Assembly (NCBI GenBank): GCA_009773375.1
Contig: WRPH01000007.1
Coordinates: forward strand, 1-64,000
DNA from: Paracoccaceae bacterium
GTDB taxonomy: Bacteria > Pseudomonadota > Alphaproteobacteria > Rhodobacterales > Rhodobacteraceae
Length of the DNA: 64,000 nucleotides
Direction of reading: 5' to 3'
The notes beneath the pieces were generated by a model, which ran no database searches, was not told where the DNA came from, and saw only the letters and a list, made by a program, of their open reading frames with translations. This document shows positions 28,384-37,020 of this stretch, one piece after another (the stretch's first letter is position 1; each line of letters starts with the position of its first letter). The position numbers were made by a program, and so were the translations under genes.

Positions 28384-28702
28384 ATATCGTTCCCTATATG
28401 GAAGCACTCACGGCCCCTGCCGTGTCTCCCGTTTGCATGGCGGCCCCATTGCCGCCGCCCCCTATCCTTTGCATGCGGCCGGGGGCAGGCCTCATATCGC
28501 AGATTGCGCGCGTCTACAGGAAAATGGCGCGTTTGGGAAGGGGTTTGCCGGGCAGCCATACCGGCTTCACCCGAAAGAACGCAGCCATTGCCGCCAGCGT
28601 TTCCCTGCGCACCGCAAACGCCATACGGGGAAAATTCTGCCCCCCAAACGCAAAACGCCCGCAGCTTTCACCACGGGCGTTCCGATAAACCTGGCGAAAA
28701 GC
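28384..28702 (-). other. rpsO-pnp intergenic region / pnp leader
   Basis: This 319-base stretch has no gene. At its rpsO end is the rpsO terminator (28654-28681). Nearer pnp a small GGCGGC/GCCGCC stem (28439-28456) lies in the leader. In other bacteria this leader is where RNase III and PNPase autoregulate pnp; I see no long double-stranded hairpin that would prove it here. Confidence 0.6.
28654..28681 (-). terminator. Terminator of rpsO
   Basis: AACGCCCG pairs with CGGGCGTT (12-base loop) and the minus strand continues TTTTGCGTTT, 21 bases after the rpsO stop. Partial read-through into pnp would be usual for this locus. Confidence 0.8.
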
Positions 28703-28972
28703 TTAGCGACGCAGGCCGAGGCGTGCGATCAGCGAGGCATAACGCGCTTCGTCTTTGCCCTTCAGATAGTCCAGCAGCTTACGACGCTGGGCAACCTGCA
28801 TCAGCAGACCGCGACGAGAATGGTTGTCTTTCTTGTGCGATTTGAAGTGCTCGGTCAGCGTGGCGATACGCGACGACAGGATCGCAACCTGAACTTCCGG
28901 CGAGCCAGTGTCGCCTTCCTTGGTTGCGTATTCCTTGATCAGGCGGGCTTTTTCTTCAACGGTGATCGACAT
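28703..28972 (-). CDS. rpsO: 30S ribosomal protein S15
   Basis: A primary 16S rRNA-binding protein of the small subunit (89 aa, normal length). The [30 protein letters not shown] core is the conserved RNA-binding signature, given here as family recognition from residues 43-72. AGGAGATCCCG precedes the ATG. It lies upstream of pnp on the same strand. Confidence 0.98.
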   Translation of the reverse strand: MSITVEEKARLIKEYATKEGDTGSPEVQVAILSSRIATLTEHFKSHKKDNHSRRGLLMQVAQRRKLLDYLKGKDEARYASLIARLGLRR

Positions 28973-29293
28973 CGGGATCTCCTGTTAAGAGGGTGACGGC
29001 GCAAGCCGGGATGTCGTCCAGCAAGGCCAAGGACACCGCCGTATCCGACGGATGCGCGCGTATAGGCGGATTCTGCGGCCAAGGGAAGCAAAATTGCGCC
29101 AAGCCAGCCACTGCATCTGATCAGCCTTCGTTTACCAATTTTCAAGAATTTCAGCCAGACCGTGCTTTCCGGTTTGGAACAGACATCGAACCTGTGCTAA
29201 CATGACCTCAATTAGTCGCGTATAAACAGACAGTTGCACGATATTTCCGTTAACCTTTGTTAACGATTGACCTGTCTCTCAGAGGTGTTGCTC
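28973..29293. other. Divergent promoter region of rpsO and the RTX gene
   Basis: This 321-base stretch between divergent starts has no gene. It contains the rpsO ribosome site at its left edge and a GTTAACCTTTGTTAAC inverted repeat (29249-29264) 30 bases before the RTX ATG. That repeat resembles a CtrA site (TTAA-N7-TTAA) but has six bases between the halves. Confidence 0.5.
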
Positions 29294-30262
29294 ATGCTTG
29301 GTCTGATTGGTCTCTTGGGTGCCCTGTTCGCCGGGGTTTTGGCAGACAGCGTGCTTGCCGCGACGGATACCACCGCAGAAGATGACACGGCCGAAGACGA
29401 TGCGGCCGATAGTGAAGACGCCCAGTTGAAAGACATCTTCCAGATGCTCGCGCCATCGGAAACCAGTGATCCGGCGGCGGCAGGCGTCAACATCTCAGAC
29501 GATCTGCCCGACCCGGCCCCCGAACCCCTGGCGCTGCAGGGCGCCGCCGGCAATGACGCGCTTACCGGGCGCGGCGGTGATGACCGGCTCGATGGTGGTG
29601 CGGGCGATGATGTGCTCGCCGGAGGCGCCGGCCTGGATGCGCTCACGGGTGGGTTGGGCAATGATATGCTGCACGGCGACGATGGAGCCGACAGTCTTTA
29701 CGGCAGCGCGGGCGACGATAGCCTTTTTGGCTGCGAGGGCGACGATACCTTGCAGGGCGGCGATGGCGCTGATCAGCTGTGCGGGGGCGACGGTGCCGAT
29801 GATCTGGCCGGGGGCAGTGATGCCGATGCGCTGGACGGCGGCTTTGGCAATGATCTTCTGCAAGGCGGCAGCGGCAGCGACACCGTCGATGGCGGCGCAG
29901 GCGATGATACCATCTGGGGCCAGACCGCGACCGAGGCCGACACCGAGGTTGATTTCCTCAACGGCGGCGCGGGCAATGACGCGCTGATGCTGGGCGCAGG
30001 CGATTATGGCAACGGCGGCGAAGGTGCCGATAGCTTCACGCTGCACGATATCCACGCCGATGATCCCCCGATGCAGATCACCGATTTCAACCCGGCAGAA
30101 GACAGCTTGCTCGTGCTTTATGATGCCAGCCTGCACCCCGACCCGCAGCTTTCCCTGCAATCGGGCAGCAACGGCACAACCCTGTTGCTGGATGGCGTGC
30201 CACTGGCCAACCTGACCACCTCCGGCATCAACCTTGCCAGCATCACCCTGCAGGCAGCCTGA
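29294..30262 (+). CDS. RTX-repeat calcium-binding protein with N-terminal membrane anchor
   Basis: A 322-residue protein. An N-terminal hydrophobic segment ([20 protein letters not shown]) is followed by an acidic linker rich in Asp/Glu/Thr. Residues about 85-235 hold roughly a dozen GGxGxDxLx nonapeptides (for example [20 protein letters not shown]), which fold into a calcium-loaded beta-roll. A C-terminal beta domain ends [14 protein letters not shown]. It is shorter than type I secreted toxins and no T1SS genes are adjacent, so a surface or matrix protein is more likely than a toxin. GAGGTG precedes the ATG. It is convergent with the DUF1643 gene. Confidence 0.85.
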   Translation: MLGLIGLLGALFAGVLADSVLAATDTTAEDDTAEDDAADSEDAQLKDIFQMLAPSETSDPAAAGVNISDDLPDPAPEPLALQGAAGNDALTGRGGDDRLDGGAGDDVLAGGAGLDALTGGLGNDMLHGDDGADSLYGSAGDDSLFGCEGDDTLQGGDGADQLCGGDGADDLAGGSDADALDGGFGNDLLQGGSGSDTVDGGAGDDTIWGQTATEADTEVDFLNGGAGNDALMLGAGDYGNGGEGADSFTLHDIHADDPPMQITDFNPAEDSLLVLYDASLHPDPQLSLQSGSNGTTLLLDGVPLANLTTSGINLASITLQAA

Positions 30263-30270
30263 AGGCAGCG

Positions 30271-30777
30271 CTAAGCCCAAAGCTCCGGCTGAACCGCGTA
30301 GCCAATATACAGCGGATGCTTTGGTGCGCCCGCCTGCGTCAGCCCCAGATGATACAGCGGCAAGCCGGTCTTGCGCAGCAAAACCTCCACCGCCGCGCCA
30401 CGGCCCTGATGCGCGCCATGGCTGCCCCAGGCGCAGATGATCTGATCCGCCCAGGCAGCGCTTTCGGCAATCGCCGCGTCGTTGCCCGGCCCGACCGGAT
30501 CCACCTGCGCCCGCATCCGCTTCGGATCAGTCGCACGATACGCAAAAATATTGGTCACCCGAAACGCGCCAAAGCCCAAGGCCCGCGCCCGCCGCTCACA
30601 GCGTTCCACCGTCGGATCATTCTGCACTTCGGTCGCGGTTGATGGATTCAGCATCACAAACAGGGCTTTGCGGCCACCCGCCTGCCATTCCCGCGTCAGC
30701 AAGTAGCGATAGGCCTCGCAGGGCGAATAGACCGCCACGCTTTCCGCATCGCCCTTCAAATGCCGCCGCGTGATCAT
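30271..30777 (-). CDS. DUF1643 domain protein
   Basis: A 168-residue cytoplasmic protein of unknown function. The family hallmark LFVMLNPSTATEVQNDPTVERC is present, followed by RVTNIFAYRATDP and CAWGSHGAHQGRG. These conserved polar motifs suggest an enzyme, but no reaction is established. I chose the ATG at 30777 (AGGG seven bases upstream) over the ATG two codons earlier. A dispersed repeat lies just upstream (30799-30833). Confidence 0.85.
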   Translation of the reverse strand: MITRRHLKGDAESVAVYSPCEAYRYLLTREWQAGGRKALFVMLNPSTATEVQNDPTVERCERRARALGFGAFRVTNIFAYRATDPKRMRAQVDPVGPGNDAAIAESAAWADQIICAWGSHGAHQGRGAAVEVLLRKTGLPLYHLGLTQAGAPKHPLYIGYAVQPELWA

Positions 30778-30798
30778 CGCCATACCCTGCCAGATCCT

Positions 30799-30833
30799 TT
30801 CATCTTGGCCCAAATATCCCCCGCGGAGCGTCC
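30799..30833. repeat. 35-base dispersed repeat, copy A
   Basis: A stretch starting TTCATCTTGGCCCAAATA and ending GCGGAGCGTCC. It is identical at 33 of 35 bases to 51394-51428. It lies just upstream of the DUF1643 start. Confidence 0.8.
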
Positions 30834-30913
30834 GGCATCCCCGCAAAGCGCCCCGCTGCAAACCCTAACAGTTCGTAAATGCTCACCTGCAACCCATTGA
30901 TATATATAAGGCC

Positions 30914-30937
30914 AAAAGCTGTCCACATGTGGACAGC
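30914..30937 (-). terminator. Palindrome/possible terminator of the rbfA-truB operon
   Basis: GCTGTCCACATGTGGACAGC (30918-30937) is a perfect 20-bp palindrome six bases after the truB stop. On the minus strand it is followed by TTTT, so it can form a hairpin terminator with a CATG loop. The same TGTCCACNTGTGGACA core recurs at 35633-35648. Confidence 0.6.
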
Positions 30938-30943
30938 CAAACT

Positions 30944-31846
30944 TCAGTTGAACACCCGGCTCGGATGCAGCTCCCCGGCCTTGTAAATCCCCACCGCCAC
31001 CGCGCGGCCCTGATAGCTGGCCCAAGCCTCGTCGCCGTAACCCACCGACGACGCCAGCACCATGCCCGGATTACCATTCCTCAACCGGGCCGCCCCTTCC
31101 GGCGTGCAGGGCAGTTCAGGCAAATCCGCCAGCCCCAACTCCAGCGGCTTCAGGAACGCATCCAACTCAGCCGTCTTTGCCAGCGTATCGATCTGCTCCA
31201 GCGAAATGCTGTCACTGGTCGAAAACGGCCCCGACCATTCCCGCCGCAACCACGCGACATGCCCCAGGCAGCCCAAGCTGGCGCCCAGATCGCGGGCAAT
31301 CGACCGCACATAGCCGCCCTTGCCGCAGACCATCTCAAGCTCCACCTGATCCGGCGAGGGCCGCGACAGCATCTCCAGCCGCTCCACCCACAACGGCCGC
31401 GCCGCCAGATCCATCGCCTCGCCCTCGCGCGCCAGATCATAGGCCCGCTCGCCATCCACTTTCACAGCAGAAAACTGCGGCGGCACCTGTTGAATATCAC
31501 CGCGAAACGCCGCCAGCGCCGCCTCGATCTCGGCATCCGAGGGGCGCAGCGCCGCCTCGGCAATCACCGCACCCTCGGCATCATCCGTGGTGGTCGCCGC
31601 CCCCAGGTTCACCATGAAGCGATAGCATTTCAACGCGTCGGTGATGTAGGGCACCGTCTTGGTGGCCTCGCCCAAAGCAATCGCCAGCACCCCGGTCGCC
31701 GCCGGATCAAGCGTGCCCGCATGGCCCGCCTTCTGCGCGTCCATCGCCCATTTCACCTTGTTGACCACCGCAGTCGAGGTGATCCCGGCAGGCTTGTCCA
31801 CCACCAGCCACCCCGAAACCGCCCTGCCTTTTTTACCGCGTGCCAT
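30944..31846 (-). CDS. truB: tRNA pseudouridine-55 synthase TruB
   Basis: A 300-residue enzyme making pseudouridine 55 in the T-loop of tRNAs. The catalytic Asp is in [31 protein letters not shown] at the N-terminus and [16 protein letters not shown] are further hallmarks. It is the last gene of an rbfA - glycosidase - truB set, 48 bases after the glycosidase gene. A palindrome follows the stop. Confidence 0.96.
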   Translation of the reverse strand: MARGKKGRAVSGWLVVDKPAGITSTAVVNKVKWAMDAQKAGHAGTLDPAATGVLAIALGEATKTVPYITDALKCYRFMVNLGAATTTDDAEGAVIAEAALRPSDAEIEAALAAFRGDIQQVPPQFSAVKVDGERAYDLAREGEAMDLAARPLWVERLEMLSRPSPDQVELEMVCGKGGYVRSIARDLGASLGCLGHVAWLRREWSGPFSTSDSISLEQIDTLAKTAELDAFLKPLELGLADLPELPCTPEGAARLRNGNPGMVLASSVGYGDEAWASYQGRAVAVGIYKAGELHPSRVFN

Positions 31847-31894
31847 CTGGTTCTCCCGTTGCAGCCCGCCTGCTAGCCTTGGCTCCGGCCGCCG

Positions 31895-32611
31895 TCAACG
31901 CGGAACCACCACGCCCACGATCGGCCCCATCGGAAAGCCGCCGTCATGGCGCTGCAACGCTGGCGCATAAAGCCGCGAGATCGAGCCATCCAGATACAGC
32001 GCATCCGGCAGCCCCAGCCCATCGCGAAACAGCCGCGCGAAGCTGTGGAAATTCACCGCTGCATTCGAAATCGCAAACACTGCCCGCTGGCCATCCGCCG
32101 AAACGCCGACACCGTTGCGCAGATAGACCGAATCTGAATCGGCCAGAAACTTTGGATGCAGTGCCCCGTCGATCACCAGCATCGGCCCTGATTGTGTAGC
32201 GTAGCGGCAGACAGGTGCCTCCGCCTGATAGCTCAGGCTCTCGATCACCCGAAAACCATCGCCGATGCAGAACACCCCGTTCGGCAGCAGGCCAAAGTTC
32301 CCCGGCCCCGCCTGCGTCACCAGCCCCGCCGTCGTGATCCCATTCTCGATATACAGCCCCACCGGGGCCAGATCGTGATGAAACATCCCGGCGTTCATGG
32401 CAAAATCCAGCCGCAGCCCTTGTGCCGCCAGAGCGTCATCAACCGCAACGAAACTGCCGAAAGCACCGTCCGGCCCGGCATGAAACAGCCGCAGATCATC
32501 CCGCGCCGAAACCTCGCACAGCGTGTAAGAAACCGCCTCAAAGGTCATATCGCGGCAGGCCGCCTCGGCACCTCCGCCCAGCAACCCCAAGAAGATCACC
32601 CAGCGCAGCAT
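31895..32611 (-). CDS. Phosphodiester glycosidase family protein (DUF2233/NAGPA domain), secreted
   Basis: A 238-residue protein with a signal peptide ([17 protein letters not shown]) followed by a DUF2233/NAGPA-like domain. Motifs are [39 protein letters not shown] and [14 protein letters not shown]. The domain removes covering N-acetylglucosamine from phosphodiesters in the mammalian uncovering enzyme. Bacterial members may act on wall or surface phosphoglycans. It sits between rbfA (two bases) and truB, an odd partner for RNA and ribosome genes. Confidence 0.85.
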   Translation of the reverse strand: MLRWVIFLGLLGGGAEAACRDMTFEAVSYTLCEVSARDDLRLFHAGPDGAFGSFVAVDDALAAQGLRLDFAMNAGMFHHDLAPVGLYIENGITTAGLVTQAGPGNFGLLPNGVFCIGDGFRVIESLSYQAEAPVCRYATQSGPMLVIDGALHPKFLADSDSVYLRNGVGVSADGQRAVFAISNAAVNFHSFARLFRDGLGLPDALYLDGSISRLYAPALQRHDGGFPMGPIVGVVVPR

Positions 32612-32613
32612 GG

Positions 32614-33057
32614 CTATTCCGAAACCTTGTCGGCCTCGTCATCGGGTGTCGCGTCATCCGGTTTTGCGATATCGGCCTGCACTTTCGGATCGGCAAACAG
32701 CCGCCGCGCCTCTTCCAGCCGATCAAATGTATCGTCGGGCCGGAAGCGCAACTCGGGCGAATGCCGCAGCGTCATCTCTGCCGAGACCCGCTTGCGCAGC
32801 TCCCATGCGTTGCGCGCCAAAGCCGCAATCGCCTGCTCAACCGTCGCCCCCCCCATCAGCGGCATGACGTAAACCGTCGCCACCTTCAGATCGACAGAAA
32901 CCGAAACCTCGCCGACCGTGATCGACATGTCATTCAGCACCGGATCATGCACCTCGCCGCGTGCCAGAATTTCCGACAGCGTGCGCCGGATCAATTCGCC
33001 AACCCGAAGTTGGCGCTGCGAAGGGCGTTTGGCCGAATAAGAGCGTGTGTTTGCCAT
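32614..33057 (-). CDS. rbfA: Ribosome-binding factor A
   Basis: A 30S maturation and cold-shock factor (147 aa) with the KH-like fold. [21 protein letters not shown] and [21 protein letters not shown] are diagnostic, with [20 protein letters not shown]. The C-terminus is a Lys/Asp/Glu-rich tail of about 25 residues, common in Alphaproteobacteria. The ATG at 33057 gives the normal [20 protein letters not shown] start. It is divergent from dapB. Confidence 0.95.
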   Translation of the reverse strand: MANTRSYSAKRPSQRQLRVGELIRRTLSEILARGEVHDPVLNDMSITVGEVSVSVDLKVATVYVMPLMGGATVEQAIAALARNAWELRKRVSAEMTLRHSPELRFRPDDTFDRLEEARRLFADPKVQADIAKPDDATPDDEADKVSE

Positions 33058-33150
33058 GCCGCCGTTTACGCCAATCCGCCCGCGCCCGCAACGCCGGGCT
33101 TTCATGGCTGCGGCAAAACCGCTAAGTCGTGGCAAAATCGGAGAACGCAC

Positions 33151-33960
33151 ATGACCAACATCCCCGGAATCGTCGTCACCGGAGCCTCGGGCCGCATGGG
33201 TCAGATGCTGGTCAAGGGCATCACTGCCCACCCGAACGCCAAACTCGTCGGCTGCATCGAACGCCCCGGCCATGGCTGGATTGGCCACGACATCGGCATC
33301 TGCATGGGCGGGGCTGCGCTAGGCGTGCTGGTCAGCGATGACCCGCTCGAAGCCTTCGCCACAGCGCAGGCGGTGATTGATTTCACCGCCCCCGCCGCCA
33401 CGGTGGAATTCGCCGCTCTCGCAGCCCAGGCCCGCGCCGTGCATGTTGTCGGCACCACCGGGCTGGAACCGGCACACCACGCCAAGCTCGACGCCGCCGC
33501 CCACCATGCCGTGATCATTCAGGCCGGCAACATGAGCCTTGGCGTCAACCTGTTGACCCGCCTGACGCAAAAAGTCGCTGCCGCGCTGGATGCCGACTGG
33601 GATATTGAAATCATCGAGGCGCATCACCGCATGAAGGTCGATGCCCCCTCCGGCACCGCGCTGATGCTGGGTCAGGCGGCCGCTGCTGGCCGGGGCGTGA
33701 ACCTTGATGACGCCAAAGTCTCGGGCCGCGACGGCATCACCGGCGCGCGCGAAAGCGGCAGCATCGGCTTTTCCGCCATTCGCGGCGGTGACATCGTTGG
33801 TGAACATGACGTGCTGTTTGCCGCTGATGGCGAACGCATCGTGCTGCGCCACGTCGCGACCGACCGCAGCATCTTCATGCGCGGCGCCCTGAAGGCCGCG
33901 CTTTGGGGGCAGACCCAAAAACCGGGCCGCTATGACATGATGGATGTGCTGGGCATCTGA
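33151..33960 (+). CDS. dapB: 4-hydroxy-tetrahydrodipicolinate reductase
   Basis: A lysine/diaminopimelate-pathway enzyme (269 aa) that reduces the cyclic product of DapA with NAD(P)H. The nucleotide-binding motif is [14 protein letters not shown]. The substrate motif [18 protein letters not shown] contains the catalytic His and Lys. The [10 protein letters not shown] loop is intact. GGAGA lies eight bases before the ATG. It is monocistronic, with a strong hairpin at 34057-34076 beyond its stop. Confidence 0.96.
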   Translation: MTNIPGIVVTGASGRMGQMLVKGITAHPNAKLVGCIERPGHGWIGHDIGICMGGAALGVLVSDDPLEAFATAQAVIDFTAPAATVEFAALAAQARAVHVVGTTGLEPAHHAKLDAAAHHAVIIQAGNMSLGVNLLTRLTQKVAAALDADWDIEIIEAHHRMKVDAPSGTALMLGQAAAAGRGVNLDDAKVSGRDGITGARESGSIGFSAIRGGDIVGEHDVLFAADGERIVLRHVATDRSIFMRGALKAALWGQTQKPGRYDMMDVLGI

Positions 33961-34056
33961 TCAGCGCGTCCGACAACCGATAAAACTCGGCTAAAATTGT
34001 CATCCTCTCTGCCCAAATATCCCGGGGGCAGACGCCAGTGGCACAGCCAATGGCGT

Positions 34057-34076
34057 CAAGGGGGCTGGCCCCCTTG
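34057..34076. repeat. Strong hairpin between dapB and the DUF1674 gene
   Basis: CAAGGGGGC-TG-GCCCCCTTG, a 9-bp perfect stem with a two-base loop, lies between the convergent stops. No T-run follows on either strand; it may still halt or stabilise both transcripts. A weaker TCTGCCC/GGGCAGA stem precedes it at 34008-34032. Confidence 0.6.
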
Positions 34077-34086
34077 TGGCCGTTGA

Positions 34087-34266
34087 TCAGAAGTCGATCG
34101 CGAGGCCCTTCTTTTCCCAGTCGCCATAGCGCACCGGTTCCGGGCCTTTGCGCCCGCCCAGTTCAACCGGCAACTCCACTTTGCCCGCCAAACGGCGGCG
34201 TTCCTCTGCCTCGGCCAAAGCGCGCAGGGCGGCGGCGGGAAGATCAGGTTTCGAAGTCTCGCTCAT
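34087..34266 (-). CDS. DUF1674 protein, SdhAF4-like
   Basis: A 59-residue protein whose conserved C-terminus GPEPVRYGDWEKKGLAIDF is the DUF1674 signature. The mitochondrial member, SDHAF4, helps mature the flavinated succinate dehydrogenase subunit; a similar role here is plausible. The ATG at 34266 is chosen because AAGGAAA lies eight bases upstream. It is divergent from rsmB, with 67 bases between starts. Confidence 0.85.
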   Translation of the reverse strand: MSETSKPDLPAAALRALAEAEERRRLAGKVELPVELGGRKGPEPVRYGDWEKKGLAIDF

Positions 34267-34333
34267 CGCGGTTTCCTTGCGGGTTTCCTGCTGTTGATAT
34301 ACGGCCATGCCAGACAATCTCAAGGGTAAGCAG

Positions 34334-35656
34334 ATGGCAGAAGCAAACGCGGGCTTGGCGGCACGGGCGGCGACCTTGGGGATTTTGTCGGCGATCATGG
34401 AAGACGGCCAGACCATGGCCGTTGTGCTTGCCAACAAGAACGGCCCGCTGAAAGGTGTCGGCCCGCAAGACCGCGCCCGCGCGCAGCGACTGGCCTTGCA
34501 GGTGATCCGCTTGCTCGAACCGGTTGACCGCCTGCTGGAACCGCATCTGCGCAAGGCTCCGCCGCTGGCGGTGATGAACATCCTGCGATTGGCGGTAACA
34601 GAGCTGCACGATGGCGCCGCAGCACATGGCGTGGTGAATGCGGCAGTGGAGCTGGCCCGTCAGGGCAAGCGCACCACCCATATGGCCGGACTGATCAACG
34701 CCGTGCTGCGCAAGGTGCCGGAAGGTGCGCCGCTGGCTGGTCCGGCGCAACGGCTTCCGCGCTGGCTGCGGCAACCGCTGGTGCATGCCTATGGCCGCGA
34801 TGTGGTGGCCGCCATAGAAACTATTCAGGCCAAGGCCCCGCCGCTGGATATCACCCCGCGCGGGCAGACCCTGCCGGAAGGCAGCGTTCTGCCCACCGGC
34901 TCGATCCGTCTGGCCGAGCCGGGGCAGGTTTCTTCGCTGCCCGGCTACGCCTCGGGCGACTGGTGGGTACAGGACGCCGCCGCCGCACTTGCAGCCCCCC
35001 TGCTCGCGGTGAAACCTGGCGAGAAGGTGTTGGATCTTTGCGCAGCCCCAGGCGGCAAGACTCTGCAACTTGCTGCCGCGGGGGCGCATGTGACGGCGCT
35101 GGATATGTCGGCGCCGCGGATGGAAAAGCTGCGGGAAAACCTGACCCGCACCCGGCTGCAAGCCAAGCTGGTGGTAAGCGATGCGCTGCATTGGCAGCCC
35201 GATCATCTGTTTGACGCGGTGCTGCTGGATGCGCCCTGTTCGGCCACCGGCACCATCCGCCGCCACCCGGAACTGCCGTTCCTGAAGGATGGCTCGGAAC
35301 TGGCCGAACTGACCGCGCTGCAAGCCGCGCTGTTTGACCGGGCTTTGATGTTTCTCAAACCCGGCGGGCGGCTGGTGTTCTGCACCTGCTCGTTGCTGCC
35401 CGACGAGGGTGAGGCGCAGCTGGAGGCGGCCTTGCTGCGGCATCCAGATCTGCAGGTGGAACGCCCTGTTCTGGCAGGGATTGATCCGGCCTGGATCACG
35501 CCTGCGGGAGGCTTGCGACTGCGGCCGGATTATTGGGCTGATCTGGGCGGGATGGACGGGTTCTTCATGGTCAAGGTTTCGCGGGGCTATGGGGCGGTGC
35601 GTGCAGGCACGCACCCTACCTCGGAGGCGTGCTGTCCACCTGTGGACACTCCCTGA
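34334..35656 (+). CDS. rsmB: 16S rRNA (cytosine-967-C5)-methyltransferase RsmB
   Basis: A 440-residue m5C methyltransferase. The N-terminal NusB-like domain (residues 1-130) is followed by the Rossmann catalytic domain: DLCAAPGGKTLQLAA (SAM), DAPCSATGT with C302, and FCTCSLLP with the nucleophile C352. The start is the ATG at 34334 with AAGGG seven bases upstream. The last 20 residues after FMVKVSRG are unlike the family. They are encoded by a copy of the palindromic repeat (35596-35621) and a second palindrome (35633-35648), so the native stop appears to have been lost. Confidence 0.93.
   Translation: MAEANAGLAARAATLGILSAIMEDGQTMAVVLANKNGPLKGVGPQDRARAQRLALQVIRLLEPVDRLLEPHLRKAPPLAVMNILRLAVTELHDGAAAHGVVNAAVELARQGKRTTHMAGLINAVLRKVPEGAPLAGPAQRLPRWLRQPLVHAYGRDVVAAIETIQAKAPPLDITPRGQTLPEGSVLPTGSIRLAEPGQVSSLPGYASGDWWVQDAAAALAAPLLAVKPGEKVLDLCAAPGGKTLQLAAAGAHVTALDMSAPRMEKLRENLTRTRLQAKLVVSDALHWQPDHLFDAVLLDAPCSATGTIRRHPELPFLKDGSELAELTALQAALFDRALMFLKPGGRLVFCTCSLLPDEGEAQLEAALLRHPDLQVERPVLAGIDPAWITPAGGLRLRPDYWADLGGMDGFFMVKVSRGYGAVRAGTHPTSEACCPPVDTP
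35596..35621. repeat. Copy 2 of the palindromic repeat, inside the 3' end of rsmB
   Basis: GGTGCGTGC-AG-GCACGCACC followed by CTACCT, with 9-bp perfect arms. It is translated as part of the RsmB C-terminal tail and is in inverted orientation to copy 3, 83 bases away. Confidence 0.8.
35633..35648. repeat. TGTCCAC-C-TGTGGACA palindrome at the rsmB end
   Basis: This differs by one base from the core of the palindrome after truB (30920-30935). It is translated in the last residues of RsmB and is a few bases before the stop. Confidence 0.6.
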
Positions 35657-35703
35657 TTTACACGAAATCAATGCCTTACATGGTCGCGTTCACCCTGCAT
35701 TAA

Positions 35704-35740
35704 CATTTCGCCAGAGGTAGGGTGCGTGATTTCACGCACC
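35704..35740. repeat. Copy 3 of the palindromic repeat, at the SDR stop codon
   Basis: AGAGGTAGGGTGCGTGA followed by TCACGCACC; the inner arms GGTGCGTGA/TCACGCACC are perfect. The SDR stop codon (35732-35734) lies inside the right arm. The left 21 bases (35704-35724) match copy 1 exactly in reverse complement. Confidence 0.85.
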
Positions 35741-36472
35741 TCTGCGCGGTGCGAACAGCCGATAATACAGCCAGTCTGGCAAGAACTGCCCTCCCCGGAA
35801 CAGCCATGAAAACACCGTCGGGAAATTCGCCTTGAAGCGGTCCGACTGCATGAGCCGCAGCATCGCCGCCGCCGCCGCTTCGGGTTCCATCAGGAATGGC
35901 ATGGCAAAATCGTTCTTCGCGGTCAGCCGGGTGCGGATGAAGCCCGGATTGGCCAGCTGCACCTTGATCCCCGACCCGCGCAGATCGGCGTAAAGGCTTT
36001 CGGCCAGCGCCATCACCCCGGCCTTGCTGGCGGCATAGCCGACCGCCCCCGGCAGGCCGCGAAAGCCCGACAGCGAGCCGGTCAGCACCAGATGCCCCGC
36101 CCCACGCGCCACCATGGCGGGCAACACCGCCGCCACCAGCCGCGCGCAGCCGGTGAAGTTGATATTGCACATCGTCTCTAGTTGGCCGGCGTCTACGGCC
36201 TGCGCCGTCATCGGCCAGTAGACCCCGGCCAGAAACACCAGACCATCAATGTCGCCGACCGCCTGCGCCGCGCGCGTCACCGACGCGCTGTCGGCCACAT
36301 CGACCAGCACCGACCGCGATCGCGGCACGCCCGCGCAGGCGACGGCCAAGCCCTCGGCCGAACGCGCCGACAAGATCACCTCGGCCCCTTCGCGGGACAG
36401 CGCTTGCGCCAGTGCCAGCCCCAAACCTTCGCTGGCCCCGACCAGCCAGTAGCGTTTGCCTGCAAAACTCAT
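35732..36472 (-). CDS. Short-chain dehydrogenase/reductase
   Basis: A Rossmann SDR (246 aa). The cofactor motif WLVGASEGLGLALA and catalytic VGYAASKAG (Y-x3-K) with the preceding Ser (LTGSLSG) are present. The C-terminal part (FKANFPTVFSWLFRGGQF) resembles lipid-active SDRs near membranes. It is fourth in the operon with DUF3833, DUF1365 and the flavin oxidase-like gene, all linked by ATGA overlaps. Substrate unknown, but fatty-acid or envelope-lipid chemistry fits the operon. Confidence 0.88.
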   Translation of the reverse strand: MSFAGKRYWLVGASEGLGLALAQALSREGAEVILSARSAEGLAVACAGVPRSRSVLVDVADSASVTRAAQAVGDIDGLVFLAGVYWPMTAQAVDAGQLETMCNINFTGCARLVAAVLPAMVARGAGHLVLTGSLSGFRGLPGAVGYAASKAGVMALAESLYADLRGSGIKVQLANPGFIRTRLTAKNDFAMPFLMEPEAAAAAMLRLMQSDRFKANFPTVFSWLFRGGQFLPDWLYYRLFAPRRGA

Positions 36473-37020
36473 GCTGGCACCCGCCGCAGCGTTGCCATCA
36501 GCTCGGCCACCGGAATGCCGAATTTGTAAAACCGGCTACGGTTGATGATACTGCCGTTTTCCATCAGCACCATCCAGTCAACCACGCTGACCACATGACC
36601 GCCAGCACTGGCGGGCAGACGCAGCCGATACAGCATCTGCACGGTCGGGCCGGAAACCTGCCCCGCGCCCGCGCCTGCCAGATCGTCGGCCTCGGCCTGC
36701 AAGCGGCCATCGGGCTGCAGCACCAGCCGCCATTCGCGCTGCTGTTCGCTGCCATCGTCATAACGGAAATCTTCGCGCAGGGTACCGCGATTGCCGTCCC
36801 ACACACCCTCCATCTTTGCGACGAAACGCGAGCTGACGCGGCCCAGCGGGCCATAGATCACGCCTTCGCACAGGATCGGGCCATTCAGGTGCAACGCCGG
36901 ATCAAACGCCGGGCCTTTGCCTGCGAAATCGCGCGGGCGCTGGCTGCGAAAGCCTGTGAGGCGCGGCCATGCCAAGAGCAGGAAGACTGCAACGACGAGC
37001 GCGATCGTCCAGCCGATCAT
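36469..37020 (-). CDS. DUF3833 family protein
   Basis: A 183-residue protein with an N-terminal membrane anchor or signal (IGWTIALVVAVFLLLAW) and a lipocalin-like beta-rich remainder (GTLREDFRYDDGSEQQREW, NGSIINRSRFYKFGIPVAEL). The family has no assigned reaction. In this operon it may carry or present a lipid to its partners, which is inference. It is coupled to both neighbours through ATGA overlaps. Confidence 0.85.
   Translation of the reverse strand: MIGWTIALVVAVFLLLAWPRLTGFRSQRPRDFAGKGPAFDPALHLNGPILCEGVIYGPLGRVSSRFVAKMEGVWDGNRGTLREDFRYDDGSEQQREWRLVLQPDGRLQAEADDLAGAGAGQVSGPTVQMLYRLRLPASAGGHVVSVVDWMVLMENGSIINRSRFYKFGIPVAELMATLRRVPA

Noticed and set aside
26176-28845. 889-codon plus-strand frame opposite pnp
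   Set aside because: Antisense shadow of a strongly conserved gene; His/Arg-rich with no motif.
29550-29930. Tandem DNA repeats at 29.5-29.9 kb as a repeat array
   Set aside because: They are in-frame RTX nonapeptide codons, not a DNA-level array.
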